Below are positions 10,319 to 22,076 of a stretch of DNA of 64,000 bases, one piece after another; the first letter of the stretch is position 1; each line of letters begins with the position of its first letter. The notes beneath the pieces were generated by a model. It was not told the DNA's origin. It saw only the letters and a program-made list of their open reading frames with translations, and did not search any database. A program made the translations under genes and the position numbers. This DNA comes from Buddleja alternifolia (taxonomy: Eukaryota; Streptophyta; Magnoliopsida; Lamiales; Scrophulariaceae): NCBI GenBank assembly GCA_019426215.1, contig CM033394.1:12978195-13042194 (forward strand), given 5' to 3'.

Positions 10319-12096
10319 TGTTGTGAATCCTTTGTTTATGCACAGCAGAAACGATAATAACAAATTCGGATTCATAATTGGATCACTTTTGGGTTTTAAT
10401 AATTTTTCATGTTATTTTCGAAAATTAATCATGAAGAAGAAATCTAATTTCGTCCATTTTACTAACCTTTTGATTTTGATGAAAGTCTTGATCTTCCGTA
10501 TAGCAGCAATTCAAAACTCCTGTCTCTAGATAACACGCCGAAACAAGCTTCGAAGAAAAATCCTCCACCTTCAATACCACTATGGCCGACGGCTTATGCA
10601 AGGGGGGAGAGAATATTTTTCTCTTCTTTCTTTGCTGTCAAGTCAAATTGTGAGAGTCAGGTTTTAACTGAACCAGTGATAGGTATTTATAAGGAGTGAT
10701 GGGCTTGGAATTAACTAATTCCTTGAGCCCATCCAACTCCTCTAGAAATTGCCTACCACATGCCCCCTCATCCGTAGATGGGCTAAGCTGACTTTCAACT
10801 TAGTCCAATTATTAATTAGGTCAAATATATTTTAATCCAATTAAAATATAATACTAATTAATATTTCTCCAAATTAAATAATCTAATTATTTAATACAAG
10901 GATGAGTATAATAAATAAGTCTATTTATTTATTATAATTAATTTATTTTCATTAATCTAATTAAATAAATAAATTAATGCGTTCATAATAAATACATCTA
11001 AATATTTATTATTAATTTATTTTCATTAATCCAATTAATCAAATAAATTAATTTGTTGATTAAATAGCAAATTACCTATTTTATTTAATTGACAACAAAA
11101 GAATTCTCTTTGCTCAATTCCTTTTAAGCACAACTCTCTAGGTTCGTTTCAATTGATATTGGGAGAAAACCAAGGGTGTGAGTGTCACTAAGCCAATCAC
11201 GTGGACTCACATTGAAACCCAATTGAAATGAATAGATCAATATGAAACTTTAGTTCACAGATATCATGTGAGTATAAGCCCTTCACTGTAACATCCTGAT
11301 CGAGTGAGAGTCATGGAATATGTCAAACTCAAAGGACTCGATGCTGTGCTCTAGGGAATCATAGTAAGATGAAATTACTGAAATACCCTTATGTACTATA
11401 TATAAGTTACTTCTCCTTCTTTGGCCAAAGACTTATAATTTCATTTACCTACGATCGCACACCACGTTAACTCGTTACTATCCGAGATAGTGAATCCCCT
11501 GTTGGCAATCACCGAACAATTGTGACTTGTCCTTCTGAACTACACTTCAAGGTTAATCCCACCAATGGGTGAAATGGATCTAACTACTCTAATAACTCAT
11601 TCAGTGTCACAAGTCCAATCTTCATGAACCATCAGGTCTAAGACTCATGCACACTACTGCGGCCGGTAATTCAATCATTGACTATCTAAGAGTAAGCCCA
11701 TGTGATTGAATTACAACCAGCCATGTTCGAATCTGTCAATTCCATTGACATATCTATGACCAATCTCCCACTATCCAAAGTGACCGACTGACATTCCTTG
11801 TCAAAGCTTGTGTCACATAAGTTTGGTCTTAATGTCCAATGAAGACTCGTCGACTTGTGAACTCTGATTTAATTAAACAAGGAACTGATAGTTCTAGTGT
11901 CCATCTCCTTAGACCATTGAGGAGTAGAAGCTTTCTCTGATTACCTTGGACTTATTTGTTCAATACTTATATTAATGTCATCAAGATTGATATGAACAAA
12001 ACCTATGCCTTTATTAATGAATAAGTGTTTATACAACATAAATGTAATGCCCTAATAATCTTATTCCTCTATGACATGGAGGGCATAATTCTGACA
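10319..12096 (-). repeat. CopY 3' LTR
   Basis: On the minus strand it starts TGTCAGAATTATGCCC at 12096, right after the polypurine tract, and ends near 10319 (TG on plus, CA on minus). Its first 200 bp align with the CopX LTR start at 15728 and its continuation at 17390. AT-rich runs of TTAATTAA type lie at 10800-11090. The exact outer end is a by-eye judgement. Confidence 0.75.
10684..10691 (-). promoter_or_regulatory. TATA box of CopY LTR
   Basis: TATAAATA on the minus strand, in an LTR position matching TATAAATA in CopX (24906-24913). Confidence 0.5.
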
Positions 12097-12111
12097 ATCT
12101 CCCACTTGCAC
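12097..12111 (-). other. CopY polypurine tract
   Basis: Minus-strand AAGTGGGAGAT directly before the LTR start TGTCAG, the expected plus-strand primer position. Confidence 0.7.
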
Positions 12112-13570
12112 TCAATGCCAATTGCTATGGTATCTAATACCTATATTCTCTAGATGTCGTTCTAGCACCGCCTGTGATAGTGGCTTGGTCAGTGGGTCAA
12201 CAACGTTATTTTCTGAATCTATTCTCTGCACGACAATATCGCCTCTTCCAACGATCTCTCTAATGAGGTGGTATCTTCTCTCAATGTTTTTGGATTTATT
12301 GTGAGACCTAGGTTCCTTCGCCTGCACGATGGCTCCATTGTTGTCACAGAATAGTGGCAACGAGAGCTCCATGCTAGGAACCACTTGAAGTTCAGCCACA
12401 AACTTCTTTATCCAAACAGCCTCTTTGGCCACGTACTTAGCTTCGGTGGCTGAGTCAGCCATTGTGGTTTGCTTGGAGCTTTTTCAAATCACGGCTCCAA
12501 CGTTTAATGCGAATATAAACCCCGATGTAGATTTACGATCATCGACATCCGAATGGAAGTTAGAGTCAGTATAACCTTCCACTTTTAGTTACCCATCTCC
12601 ATATGTCAAACACATATCCTTGGTTCTTCTCAAGTACTTGAGGATACACTTCACATCAATCCAATGCTTTTCCCCTATGTTAGCTTGAAACCTACTTGCC
12701 ATACTCACAGCGTAGGCAATGTCTGGTCTTGTGCATAACATAGCGTACATAAGACTCCCTACTTCTGATGCATAGGGGACTCCACTCATTCTCTTACGAT
12801 CATCCTCACTTTGAGGACTCATCGATTTAGAGAGATGGAGTCCATGTTTTATGGGCAAAAGGCCTCTTTTGGAATCTTCCATTTCAAATCTTTTAAGAAC
12901 CTTTTCCAAATAGAGGTCTTGGGAGAGACCCATTTTCTTATTCGCTCTATCCTTAAAGATGCGAATTCTAAGGATATAGGTCGCTACTCCTAAGTCTTTC
13001 ATAGAGAACGTGCTTAAGAGCCACATTTTGATCGAAGTCAACAGGCATATATCATTACCTATTAGTAGAATGTCTTCTACATATAGGACCAAAAATGATA
13101 TTTCGCTCCCACTGGATTTCCTGTAAACCCATGGTTCATCTTCGTTCTTGATAAAGCCATAGTTCTGAACTTATTCATCAAAATGAAGATTCCAGCTCTG
13201 CGACGCTTGTTTAAGTCCATAAATTGATATATTCAATTTACACACCTTATGAGAATCTTCATTGGACAAGAAACCTTTGGGCAGTTCGATATAGATATCC
13301 TCCTCGAGGTATCCATTTAGGAACACATTCTTCACGTCCATCTGCCAGATTTCATAGTCTAGGTGCGTGGCTATTGCAAGCAGAATTCTAATGGATATGA
13401 TCATGGCAATGGGAGAGAAGGTTTCATCATAGTCAATACCCTCTTTTTTACTATACCCTTTTGCCACAAGCCTAGCTTTAAAGGTATTGACCTTGCCATC
13501 CGGACCAATCTTTCTCTTGTAGATCCACTTGCATCCTATTGTTCCAATAACCCTAGGGAGATCCATATAA
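12112..13570 (-). pseudogene. CopY reverse transcriptase and RNase H, broken
   Basis: The copia-type RT begins near 13566 (CKWIYKRKIGPDGKV; ARLVAKGYSKKEGIDY) and includes the core segment IWQMDVKNVFLNGYLEEDIY. After a frameshift near 13100-13170 comes LYVEDILLIGND at about 13085, where the second residue of the usual YVDD pair reads Glu. The C-terminal TRPDIAYAVSMASR and RNase H (ADSATEAKYVAKEA; CDNNGAIVQAKEP; DPLTKPLS) follow. It ends at 12112, 16 bp from the LTR. Inactivation is certain from the frame breaks. Confidence 0.9.
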
Positions 13571-15112
13571 AGTCCATACTTGGTTCGAGTACATCGAATC
13601 CATCTCCGTCTTCATAGCCTTAAGCCATTTCGCAAAATCTGTATCCTCCATTGCATGCTCAAAAGTAGAGGGATTATCTCCATAGTTTCCTTTTTCTAGG
13701 GAATACAAATTATGCTCTCTCTATAGTAGATAACCATATCTCTTAGGTAGCTGAGATACTCTACTTGATCTACGTTATGGTGGTTGCATTTGGTTAGGTT
13801 CATTTTAGGTCTCTTGAACAGTGGTCTCTAAAGGGATTTCATTTTGTTCTTCAAAACAATCTTTCTTCCTGCACCACCTCCTCCAGTGAACTCGTCTTCA
13901 TGAAAGTACGCATGTAGGGCCACAATGATTCTTTAATCATCGTGCAGGTAGAAGAGGTATCCCACCATAGAATCTTCTAGGAAACCAACAAATTGACCTT
14001 TTAAAGATCTATCTTCCAATTTCTCCATCTTTGTCTTTTTCACATAGGCTAGACAACTCCATATCCTAATGTGTTTAAGACTAGGCGTCTTTCCACTCCA
14101 TATCTGATAAGGAGTTTTAGAAACAGACCTAGATGGACACCTATTCGAAATCTGGGCTGCTGTGAGCAATGCATGGCCCCACAATGATATGGGAAGATCT
14201 ATGTAGCTGAGCATCAATCGAACCATATCTAAAAGTGTTCTATTTTGTCGTTCGGCTACCCCATTCAATTGTGGAGTTGCATAATGAGTTAATTGTAACA
14301 TAATTTCATGTTAAATTAAAAATTCACCAAATTTGGCACTCATATATTCTCCATCTCGATCAGATTGTAGTATTTTAATACGTTTGCCAGTTTAGTTTTC
14401 AATGAAGGGCTTGAATTCATTGAACCATCTAATAGATTCAGACTTATGCTTCATTAGTATACGAGACCATACCTGGAGTGATCGTCAGTAAATGTAATGA
14501 AGTATTGAAAACCTCCACGAGCCATTTCCCCGAAAGGCCCTCAAACGTTAGTACGTATTAAACCAAGGACTTCATGGCTCATTCAAAATGCCCTGTGAAG
14601 GGTGACCTGGTCATTTTGCCTTTTAGACAAGATTCGCAAATGGGGAGTAGGTCCGACCCAAATGTGCTTATAAGCCCATTTTTCTCAATTTCGCGAATCT
14701 TGTATTCTCTAGCATGACCTAGTCTTCAGTTCCAGATGAGTCTTTGGTTTGTCCCAAACATACCTCGTTTCTTGGTGAATGTATTCACAAAACATATATT
14801 GTGGATATTCAAGTAATATAAACCATTTACTAAAGATGCAGAGCCAACAAAATAATTTCTAAAATAAATATTACAAACATTGTTCAAAAATCAAAAATCA
14901 TATCCAACTCTAACTAATATGAGAACAGAACAAATGTTTTTGAGCCCATTGGGCAAAATAAGCCAATCATCCAAAACTAGTAAATGTCCGGTAGATAAAA
15001 ATAAAGAAATAGATCCTATGTGTGTGGCTGCCACACTATGTCCGCTGCCTACATAGATCATCACTTCTTGCTCCTCGAGCCTCTTACTTCTTTCCAGATC
15101 TAAGTCTAGAAT
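13571..15112 (-). pseudogene. CopY integrase region, broken
   Basis: The best preserved part is minus 14301-13933, with LTHYATPQLNGVAERQNRT containing the catalytic Glu. This is followed by the typical LLTAAQISNRCPSRS, PYQIWSGKTPSLKHIRIW and GYLFYLHDD. Upstream (14302-15112) the zinc-binding and first catalytic parts are only recognisable in pieces with stops. Between 13571 and 13932 lies the linker to RT, also interrupted. Order and motifs are those of copia integrases, which splice the cDNA into the genome. Confidence 0.8.
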
Positions 15113-15727
15113 CTATGAAGTGGAGAATATAGTCATAGAACAATTACTTTCCACAACATAAAGTTCCATACCTACAGGAGTATCAGCCTTTAGCTTCGGG
15201 CGGTCACGTTTCCAGTGACAGGCCTCTATGTAGTAAATGCAGATATCTGTCTTCTTAGGCCCATGCGCTTTGTACTTCTTTGTAGCTTTTCCTTTTCCCA
15301 TGTTTCCCTCAACCTTCAACACTCCCTTCTTCTTCTTACCTCTCTTTCTCTGGTTAAAACTCGAAGTCCCTCCAAAGGTTGAGATGGCTAGAGCATACTC
15401 CTTTTCACTTTGGTTTCATCTGGCCCTGGGCATTGATCAGTTTGTTCATTTGTCCAGCTAATGTACATTCGATCTCATTCATATTGAAGTTAACAATGAA
15501 CTGGGAAAGAGAGCTAGGGAGTGATTGCAGGATGAGATCAGTTTGAAGGTGGAAATCCACGAAGAAATTAAGAGCTTCCAATTTCTCAATCATGGAAATT
15601 ATTTTGAGTAAATGATCTACTACCTTCTCTCCTTGTCCCATCCTAGCTCTGAAGAGCACTCTCGATATCTCATATCTAGCAGTCTTATTGTGCTCTCCAT
15701 AAAGCTCCTTGAGATGCATCAGGATCA
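15113..15727 (-). pseudogene. CopY gag with degraded zinc knuckle
   Basis: Minus 15727-15405 encodes the UBN2-type copia gag: HLKELYGEHNKTARYEISR, RARMGQGEKVVDHLLK, DLILQSLPSSLSQFIVNF. Its equivalent in CopX is at 27040-27330. The next piece (15322-15113) has the remains of the zinc knuckle, CIYYIEACHWKRDRPK, lacking two of the four ligands. The gag start is missing because CopX inserted at 15728. Confidence 0.8.
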
Positions 15728-15815
15728 TGTTAGAGTGTATGCCCTCAAATGTCATAAAGAGGATAGATTTATAGGGCATTGACTTGTAACTAAACAATAC
15801 CTTTTCGTTATATAT
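15728..15815 (+). repeat. CopX 5' LTR, first piece
   Basis: Starts TGTTAGAGTGTATGCCC and aligns with the LTR start of CopY read on its own strand. Broken at 15815 by SirS4, which duplicated TATAT. Confidence 0.75.
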
Positions 15816-17389
15816 TGTTGGTCCCAAGTGGCATAAAATCCAAATAGCTTTTGAATCGAAAAGGATGAGGTTTTTGCTTTCTCAATACAAATGAACGGTT
15901 GGTTGGCGAGAATCGTGGCTTAACTTGGATTGAAAATCGATTTAACAAAAGGGTCTAGAAGGGGGGGGGGGGGTTGAATAGACCCTGAAGTCTTTTACAA
16001 CTTCAAAAAGATTCGTATTACAACGTTTTGGACGCTTGAAATGTAGACGCTCAACTAAGCGTTTACTTGAAATATAGACGTTTCGGCTGAGCGTCTAATG
16101 AAGACTGTTTTATAAAGTTAACTTAGATTTTAAGATTTGAATACTACAACCAAATAGGTTTAAGCGTTCACCTCTTTAATCAGTGTTAGCACAGCGGAAT
16201 AATCTTTAGCGTCACAAACAGTTTCTTAGTTGCTTAGCGATTGATTGTGTTTACTTGACAGATTTATGCAATGATATGATGATATGGAAATTGACTGTAA
16301 AGTAAAGAACACATGGTGTAATCCCAACTACGTCCTTCTTCTCCTTGATCACTCGGAGGCAATCCACTACGATGGTTCTCAAAGAATCACACAGAAACTT
16401 CTACAAATTAGGGAGAGATGGATGTTGAGGACTTGAGGTTCCTTGATCACACAGATTTCTGCCGCAAATCACTTCTATCACCTTATTTCTTTTACCCAGA
16501 AATAATGCAAGTATCCAACTTCGACTTCACACAGATTGCGAGGCTTGGATGAGGTTTTTCTAAACGATTTGTTTGATTTTGATAAAGTTCAAACAACTGG
16601 GAATATCTCAATAGTAGTGTAGGTTTCTCCGAAAAGAATGTTTGAGATATTTGGTTGACTATCTCAGGAATTGAAGAAAAGCAAGGAAAATGTTTGCTAG
16701 AATATTCTGCTTTTCTGAGATTTTAAGGAATGAGACTTCAATGCAACAGCAATTTAGCTTGGAGTGGATTGTTATATTTGCATGGTTGTTGAAGTCCTAT
16801 TTATAGGCATTCCTGGAAAAAATGTCCGTTTGACACATGCACAGGCGCGTGTCTCTCACTTCCGCGAGTGAACCACTTTTGTTCTTTTTCCGGAAAATCT
16901 ACTGTACAAAAGTTGGTGCTGCAGTCTGCAAATAGTTGATAGTCCAATAGGGTGGCTTCTCCGTACGTCTGAAAGTGCTTATCACATTTAATGCTCTTAT
17001 CAGCATTTAATGTATTTGAATTAAATGCCTGTTGGCACTTAATGCACTGAGAATATTTGCATTAAACTCCTTCTAGACTTGGAAATAAATTCAGGTGAAA
17101 TCCATCATTGATAGACGCTCATCCATCCTTGAAGTACTTCTTTCCTATAAGGTGACGCTTGATATAGCTGGTCATTGAGACGCTTGGAAACTTCATCTTC
17201 ATTCAGACTTCAGGCGCTTGAGTCTTCAAACTTTACTACTGACAATCTCACTCAGAATTCATCAAACTCTCAGCCTAAGACTACTTAGCCTAACAATCTA
17301 GAATAAAAACAAAACGAAGCCTATAAAGCCTATTACAAATCTAACGCTTCAAAGCCATCATCAAAACTTCTAACGTGAAATTCTTAACA
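15816..17389 (-). mobile_element. SirS4: solo Sirevirus LTR
   Basis: 1574 bp, TGTTGGTCCCAAG at the left and TTCTTAACA at the right, flanked by exact TATAT (15811-15815 and 17390-17394). It matches the SirS2 LTR read in reverse, including the GGGTCTAGAAGG run and many AAGCG words. A run of 14 G lies near 15961. No internal sequence remains, so it is a recombination product of a complete element. Confidence 0.9.
16797..16806 (-). promoter_or_regulatory. TATA box of SirS4 LTR
   Basis: CTATAAATAG on the minus strand, at the homologous place of the other SirS LTRs. Confidence 0.55.
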
Positions 17390-17468
17390 TATATAAGGCA
17401 TTGTCTTGTTGTCTTCTTATAGGCATTTGTAAGGTGTTAGTAAACAACGTAAAGTCCTTGATAGTGAG
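17390..17468 (+). repeat. CopX 5' LTR, second piece
   Basis: Continues the alignment to the CopY LTR (AAGGCATTGTCTTGTTG; AAAGTCCTTGATAGTGAG). It is broken at 17468 by GypBn. Confidence 0.75.
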
Positions 17469-19199
17469 TGATAAGAGGCATTTTTACGTGTTTTTAAGCC
17501 CCTGTGCGTTTATGTTTTAGGTTCATTTATCGCTTAATTCTTGCTACATGTGCGTTTAATTCGTGCATTAAGTGATTTCAGGTCTTAAATGGATACAATC
17601 GAAGAACGGGATGAAAAACGACGTATAAAACAAGTTCAGGCCAATTTGCTTCTGTTGTCCACGCCTAGGCGCCAGTATTACCACGCCTAGGCGCCGGAAA
17701 AGATGCAAATAACGTCAACATTCTGCTTTCCGCGCCTAGGCGCCGTTCTGTCCACGCCTGGGCGCCGTATCTGCACCAGTTTCCACGTTCGAGCGATATT
17801 TTCTTATTTTTAGAGACCGAATTGGATGAAGTTTCCTTCTACAACGTTGTAGAACTATGTGTTAGCTTCAAATGAGGACTTGAATCATCCAAATCGGAGT
17901 TTTGTGGAGAGAGTTATGAAGGAAATACAATTACTGCGCCAGACAGAGGCAAATACTCCCAACATTCTGCTGATGACGCCCGAGCGCCATAATTCCCGCG
18001 CCTAGGCGTGGCCACATCCGAGATTTGATTCCTTTCAGCCAAAAGATCATCATTTGATGGGGGAATGGAACATTTAAAGCCAAGAGGTCATCACATGTAT
18101 GGGAGGGATGTCATAAGTATGTTTCTTACTAGATCTACTTTAGGGAATTTTATACTACTCACTTTAGGAGTAGTGGAGGACACACTAGGGGGGACATACA
18201 CATGAGGAGCTGATTGGTGGTGGTCTTTTTAAGGATTTTAGGGAGCAATTGACCGAGACATCTGGAGGAGGAGAGAGAGAGAGGCATTTTGGCCATCACT
18301 TTTCACTCATCACCATTTCTTCATCACTTTTGGAGGGGAACAAAGAGAGAGGAGCTAAGGATTGAAGATCAAGAGAGCAAAGATCCATCATCAATCAATT
18401 GAGGGAGTTTTAATTATTTGCATTTACATGTTTATTTCCATGAGTATGTATATGTTTGTATTAGATTTTCTTAAGGCTTTGATGAGAGGCTAATATTGTA
18501 GAACTAAGGCCATGTGAAGGCCAAATTGATGAATCAATATATGTGAAGTTGCTCTTTGTATTAATTCTCCTATTGCTTTGTGTGTTAATTCTATGCTTTT
18601 ATTCCAATCATGTGTTTGATCACCATATGCTTTCTATCTTGCCTAATCTAGTTGTTCGAGAGAAAATAGATTAGGGTGCAAAAGAATTAACACATCATCC
18701 GAAACAAATGAGGGATTGCCCTAGAAATAGGTAAAGATTCCCGGGTGTTGTTAGCCGGATTCGTTCGGGGAAGCTCTAGAACGTTAATGCGTGATTTTTG
18801 ATTAGATTCTCGGATAGACATATTTAGAGAACCGTCAATTAATCATAGGATTATTATGTGCCGAGATATCGGGTAATAGTTAATTTAGGAGTTTCTACCA
18901 AAGCAATAGGAGTCTAATAATTCGAAGAGTAGCTCATATATATTGACGAGTAGATTCGGTTGTAGCATGTGCCTTAGTCATTTTATCATACGTGAGATTA
19001 AATCTATAGTACGTTTCTCTTTGGTTCTTCGTTTGTTTAATCTCTTTCTTACACTTTACTTTAATTGTCTTATCTTTTATCGAAAATCATTAACTAGAAT
19101 TCAAGTCCTTGTGGTTCGACAACCCGGACTTTTTGTCCACTTATTACTACACACGTCTAGTGCACTTGCTATCATAGCACGTTAGCTTTTAGCGTGTCA
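17469..19199 (+). repeat. GypBn 5' LTR
   Basis: 1731 bp, TGATAAGAGGCATTT to TTTTAGCGTGTCA. The U3 carries several CGCCTAGGCG-type palindromes (17660-17772 and 17995-18010). The downstream half aligns loosely with the GypA LTR leader (TCAATTGAGGGAGTTTT). Confidence 0.92.
17660..18010. repeat. CGCCTAGGCG palindromes in GypBn 5' U3
   Basis: Copies CACGCCTAGGCGCC near 17659 and 17681, CGCGCCTAGGCGCC near 17729, variant CACGCCTGGGCGCC near 17752, CGCCCGAGCGCC near 17976, and CCGCGCCTAGGCGTGG near 17997. The same set occurs in the 3' LTR (about 22267-22620). Confidence 0.8.
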
Positions 19200-19205
19200 A
19201 GTTTT

Positions 19206-19222
19206 TGGCGCCGTTGCCGGGG
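19206..19222 (+). other. GypBn primer-binding site (tRNA-Asp)
   Basis: TGGCGCCGTTGCCGGGG, complementary to the 3' end of plant tRNA-Asp including CCA, six bases after the LTR end. Confidence 0.88.
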
Positions 19223-19447
19223 ACTTGTTTATTTTAGTTTTTGATTTTTGTTTACATTTTTCATAATTTTTAGTTTTCGTTTATTTCTTGATTTTCTTTT
19301 ATTTTCGTGTTTAGTCTAATTTTGTTTCTTGTGCTTAATTGTTAGGTTCGATTTGTGGTGCATGACCCGCTCCTCAAATGAGCCTTTGCTTGATTTTGTT
19401 ATGTTTATTTTGAACATGTGCTCCGGGTTTGTAGATGAGTTCGAGAG

Positions 19448-20407
19448 ATGGCGGACAATATCTATCAACCAAATCCGAATACACGTTTCCCGGATATGAA
19501 TTTACCGAAGGATCGGGAGTGGTTACAAGGCATTCTCCAAGCTATGCAACCGCCTCCTTCTCAACCACTTCAGTCGGTCCGGGATTGTCTACCATCCAGC
19601 GTCTTTACCATACAGGAGGGATATCATTTATCCCCGACTCTGGAGGAACGAGAATGGGTTCGACAACTCCTATACGGCTTACAACTCACACTAGATGATT
19701 TGGATCAGCCGAAAAGTATGAAATTGGTACACAAAGCCATTGATGCTTTGTATGAAGGACCAATTAAGGAGGCTCTAATGATCATTGAGGAAATGAAAAA
19801 TGAGAGGATTTCTATGAAGGTGTCATCGCCTCAGCGTCGCCCGCCTAACATTCAAGCGATACCCGGCCCCATTTTTATCGAAGAATTGATATCAAAGAAG
19901 CCGACGTTGAAGGAAAGGACACTCGAGCCTTTACCAGATTCTTTGGTATCTTCTTCCCTCTCCACGGGTATAGAGGTCATTAGTGCCCATGATAGTAAGT
20001 TGTCCTCTAGTGTAGGAGTTGACATGGTTATTTGTGATAACTATGAGGTTTTTAAGCATCCAATTGATTCTACATTATCTTTACGCATTGATGCTTTTGA
20101 TCCTTTTAGTGTTGAGCTTATTCAGGAAAGAAGAACCAATAACCTCCTCGAGTTCTACATCACAAACTCCAAGTTTTCCATCTCGATGGGTGAAGAAAAA
20201 TGGCCATCTACTTATAACTTGGAGAATAGTCCAAGTCATCACTCGGTGCAGTGGGAAGAAAGAGTGATGGAAGTGGTGATGGACTATGAGAAAATATGTG
20301 AATGGATGATTGCTTGGTCACTACTCATCGTATTTTCTATTAACACCGGGCCGAAATTCATCCCTACTTGGAGAATGAACAAGGCATTCATTCGGAAACC
20401 GCCTTAA
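19448..20407 (+). CDS. GypBn 319-aa ORF of unknown function
   Basis: The only sizeable open frame of GypBn, starting MADNIYQPNP and ending FIRKPP. I do not recognise a gag, protease, RT or ORF3 domain. The N-terminal third is Pro/Gln-rich (AMQPPPSQPLQ), then a charged, probably helical segment (SMKLVHKAIDAL; ALMIIEEMKNERISM), a segment RIDAFDPFSVEL faintly like HIDAFDTLISEH in the GypA linker after protease, and a Trp-rich C-terminus. The stop is 12 bp before the two-hairpin block, exactly where pol ends in autonomous relatives. An ATG at 19435 opens an overlapping 87-codon frame that I consider incidental. It may be a shrunken polyprotein remnant or a captured gene. Confidence 0.6.
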   Translation: MADNIYQPNPNTRFPDMNLPKDREWLQGILQAMQPPPSQPLQSVRDCLPSSVFTIQEGYHLSPTLEEREWVRQLLYGLQLTLDDLDQPKSMKLVHKAIDALYEGPIKEALMIIEEMKNERISMKVSSPQRRPPNIQAIPGPIFIEELISKKPTLKERTLEPLPDSLVSSSLSTGIEVISAHDSKLSSSVGVDMVICDNYEVFKHPIDSTLSLRIDAFDPFSVELIQERRTNNLLEFYITNSKFSISMGEEKWPSTYNLENSPSHHSVQWEERVMEVVMDYEKICEWMIAWSLLIVFSINTGPKFIPTWRMNKAFIRKPP

Positions 20408-20418
20408 AATAACTCGGT

Positions 20419-20468
20419 AAAGTCAAGCTAATGACTTTAAAAGAGCGCTTCTTGGGAGGCAACCCAAG
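20419..20468 (+). other. GypBn copy of conserved two-hairpin block
   Basis: Stem AAAGTC/GACTTT, then a perfect hairpin CTTGGGAGGCAACCCAAG. Its retention in an element without pol argues for a cis-acting role. Confidence 0.8.
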
Positions 20469-22062
20469 TTTGTAAGTTTTCTTTTCTTTTTCTTTTTGCT
20501 TTTGTTTTTGTTTTGTTTAATTTGTTTCTTTTTGTTGTGTTCAAGCATGCACTTTTAGCATGTATGTGTCTTATGCTTGATGGTTTAAAGAGTTGAAGTG
20601 TTAGATATAATGCACATTTGGACCCCATGTTTAAGAGATGCGTATTGTACTCGAGAGGAGAGGAAGCTATAGGATTATGTATTGGAATTTTAAGGATGTT
20701 GTTCAATATCCTTGGTTGTAAGTGTTCTTGTACCGTTGTGTATGCTTGTCATAACAACATTGGGAACAATGTTGGATTTAAGTTTGGGGGTAGAAGAGTA
20801 CTTATTTTGAACTTTGATGATGCAATCCTAATTTGTAGCTTGAGTTTGGGGGAAAGTTGTTTGCTATCATATTTATATGCTTCTTTGTTGAGAAAATCAA
20901 GTATGAAAAAAAAAAAAAATTTAGTCCTTCCAATTGATGCATTGAAATTGATTGACTTGGAGAAATGGCATGATCTCTTGAAATAATTTGAATTTAATAG
21001 AATATATATATCTTTGAAATTGCTCGTGGAGACACTAGACTAGGATTGATTCTTTAGATGATTCACATTGCACAATGAATCGAGGGTAGAGGAGTTGAGA
21101 GGATAACCATCTTGAGACACTTAAGGAGTTTTTCCCAGAAATATTAACTTAGATTTCTCATAAGGTTATAAGTTAAGTAGTAATTTTATATGCTAAACAA
21201 TGAATTGAAAAGGTTGAATTTTGGTATGACCAAAAGTGGTCAGGCTAATACGTACCGGAGGTGATAAGTTTCATGCCTATATACTGTACTATTATGCTAA
21301 TTTGAGCTAAGCTCAAGCCAAAAAGAAGTGATTTGTTTAAAAGATCTAGTTTTATTTCGTGGCCTTTGACACTCGAGTGATTAAATCCGTAGGAGTGTCT
21401 CTACACTTAATGCCCCAAAACTATCTAGTTTGGGAGTCATTGATCTAAAACTTGTTACATGGGCGTCATAGAAAGCCTAATGGAATAAAACATTGCACAT
21501 GATCTAGCCTTAATGAATTTAATGGAAGTTTCATACGAATTGAAAGTTGAATGTTTGACATAATGAAATTTAAATGGCTATGAGATTTTCTATGATTCTT
21601 GTGCTTTGTGTTTGATCAAAAGTTTATAGATATGGGATTAATGTCCAAAATTTGGTAAGGATGCCCCTCGACTATAATGCCTTAGATTTATTTTTCACTA
21701 CACCCTAAGGAGTCTTTTCAAGTATTAGTGTCACATGAGCAAAAGTAGTTGATATGTATATATATACTTGTGAGCTTTAAAAGGTTGATTTTATGCCATT
21801 CATTCTTGTTGATTATGTTGAGATGTATTGATTTGGTTATGATTGAAAATTTACTAGATTTTGTGGGTATATCATATGCAAACCCTCACGAGACTATAAC
21901 TCGTCCTTTGAGGTGACTCAAAGGTTCAAAGGCTTGTTGCATTCGCTAAATGCAACCGTTTACTCCACGAAAGTGAGTTAGGTAGTTTTCTTTTTGTTTC
22001 TCTCTTTGATTGATGTGTTTCCTTATCTTAGAACTCTTATTGATCGAGGACGAGCAATTGAT
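20469..22062 (+). other. GypBn 3' non-coding region
   Basis: T-rich tract after the hairpins, perfect inverted repeat AACATTGGGAACAATGTT at 20756-20773, and polypurine-like tracts at 20781-20793 and near 20844. From about 21040 on it is colinear with the GypB 3' region (39290-40320). A 122-codon open frame at 20618-20986 spans the tracts and is not convincing as a gene. Confidence 0.75.
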
Positions 22063-22076
22063 AAGTGTGGGGGTGT
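22063..22076 (+). other. GypBn polypurine tract
   Basis: AAGTGTGGGGGTGT directly before the 3' LTR start TGATAAGAGG. Confidence 0.8.

Larger units (their letters stand above)
10319..15727 (-). mobile_element. CopY: Ty1/copia element, minus strand, partial
   Basis: In its own direction (right to left) it has gag, zinc knuckle, integrase, RT, RNase H, polypurine tract and 3' LTR. The 5' end is separated by the insertion of CopX at 15728, so its 5' LTR and gag start are outside the window. Gag and LTR resemble CopX closely enough to place both in one family. Frameshifts and stops are frequent. Confidence 0.85.

Noticed and set aside
15961..15975. Run of G as a possible polypurine tract
   Set aside because: It lies inside the SirS4 LTR in a segment that varies in G number among copies, not adjacent to an LTR start.
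18943..19185. 80-codon frame, repeated at 23561-23803
   Set aside because: Lies in the U5 side of both GypBn LTRs; it is duplicated because the LTR is, with no sign of coding selection.
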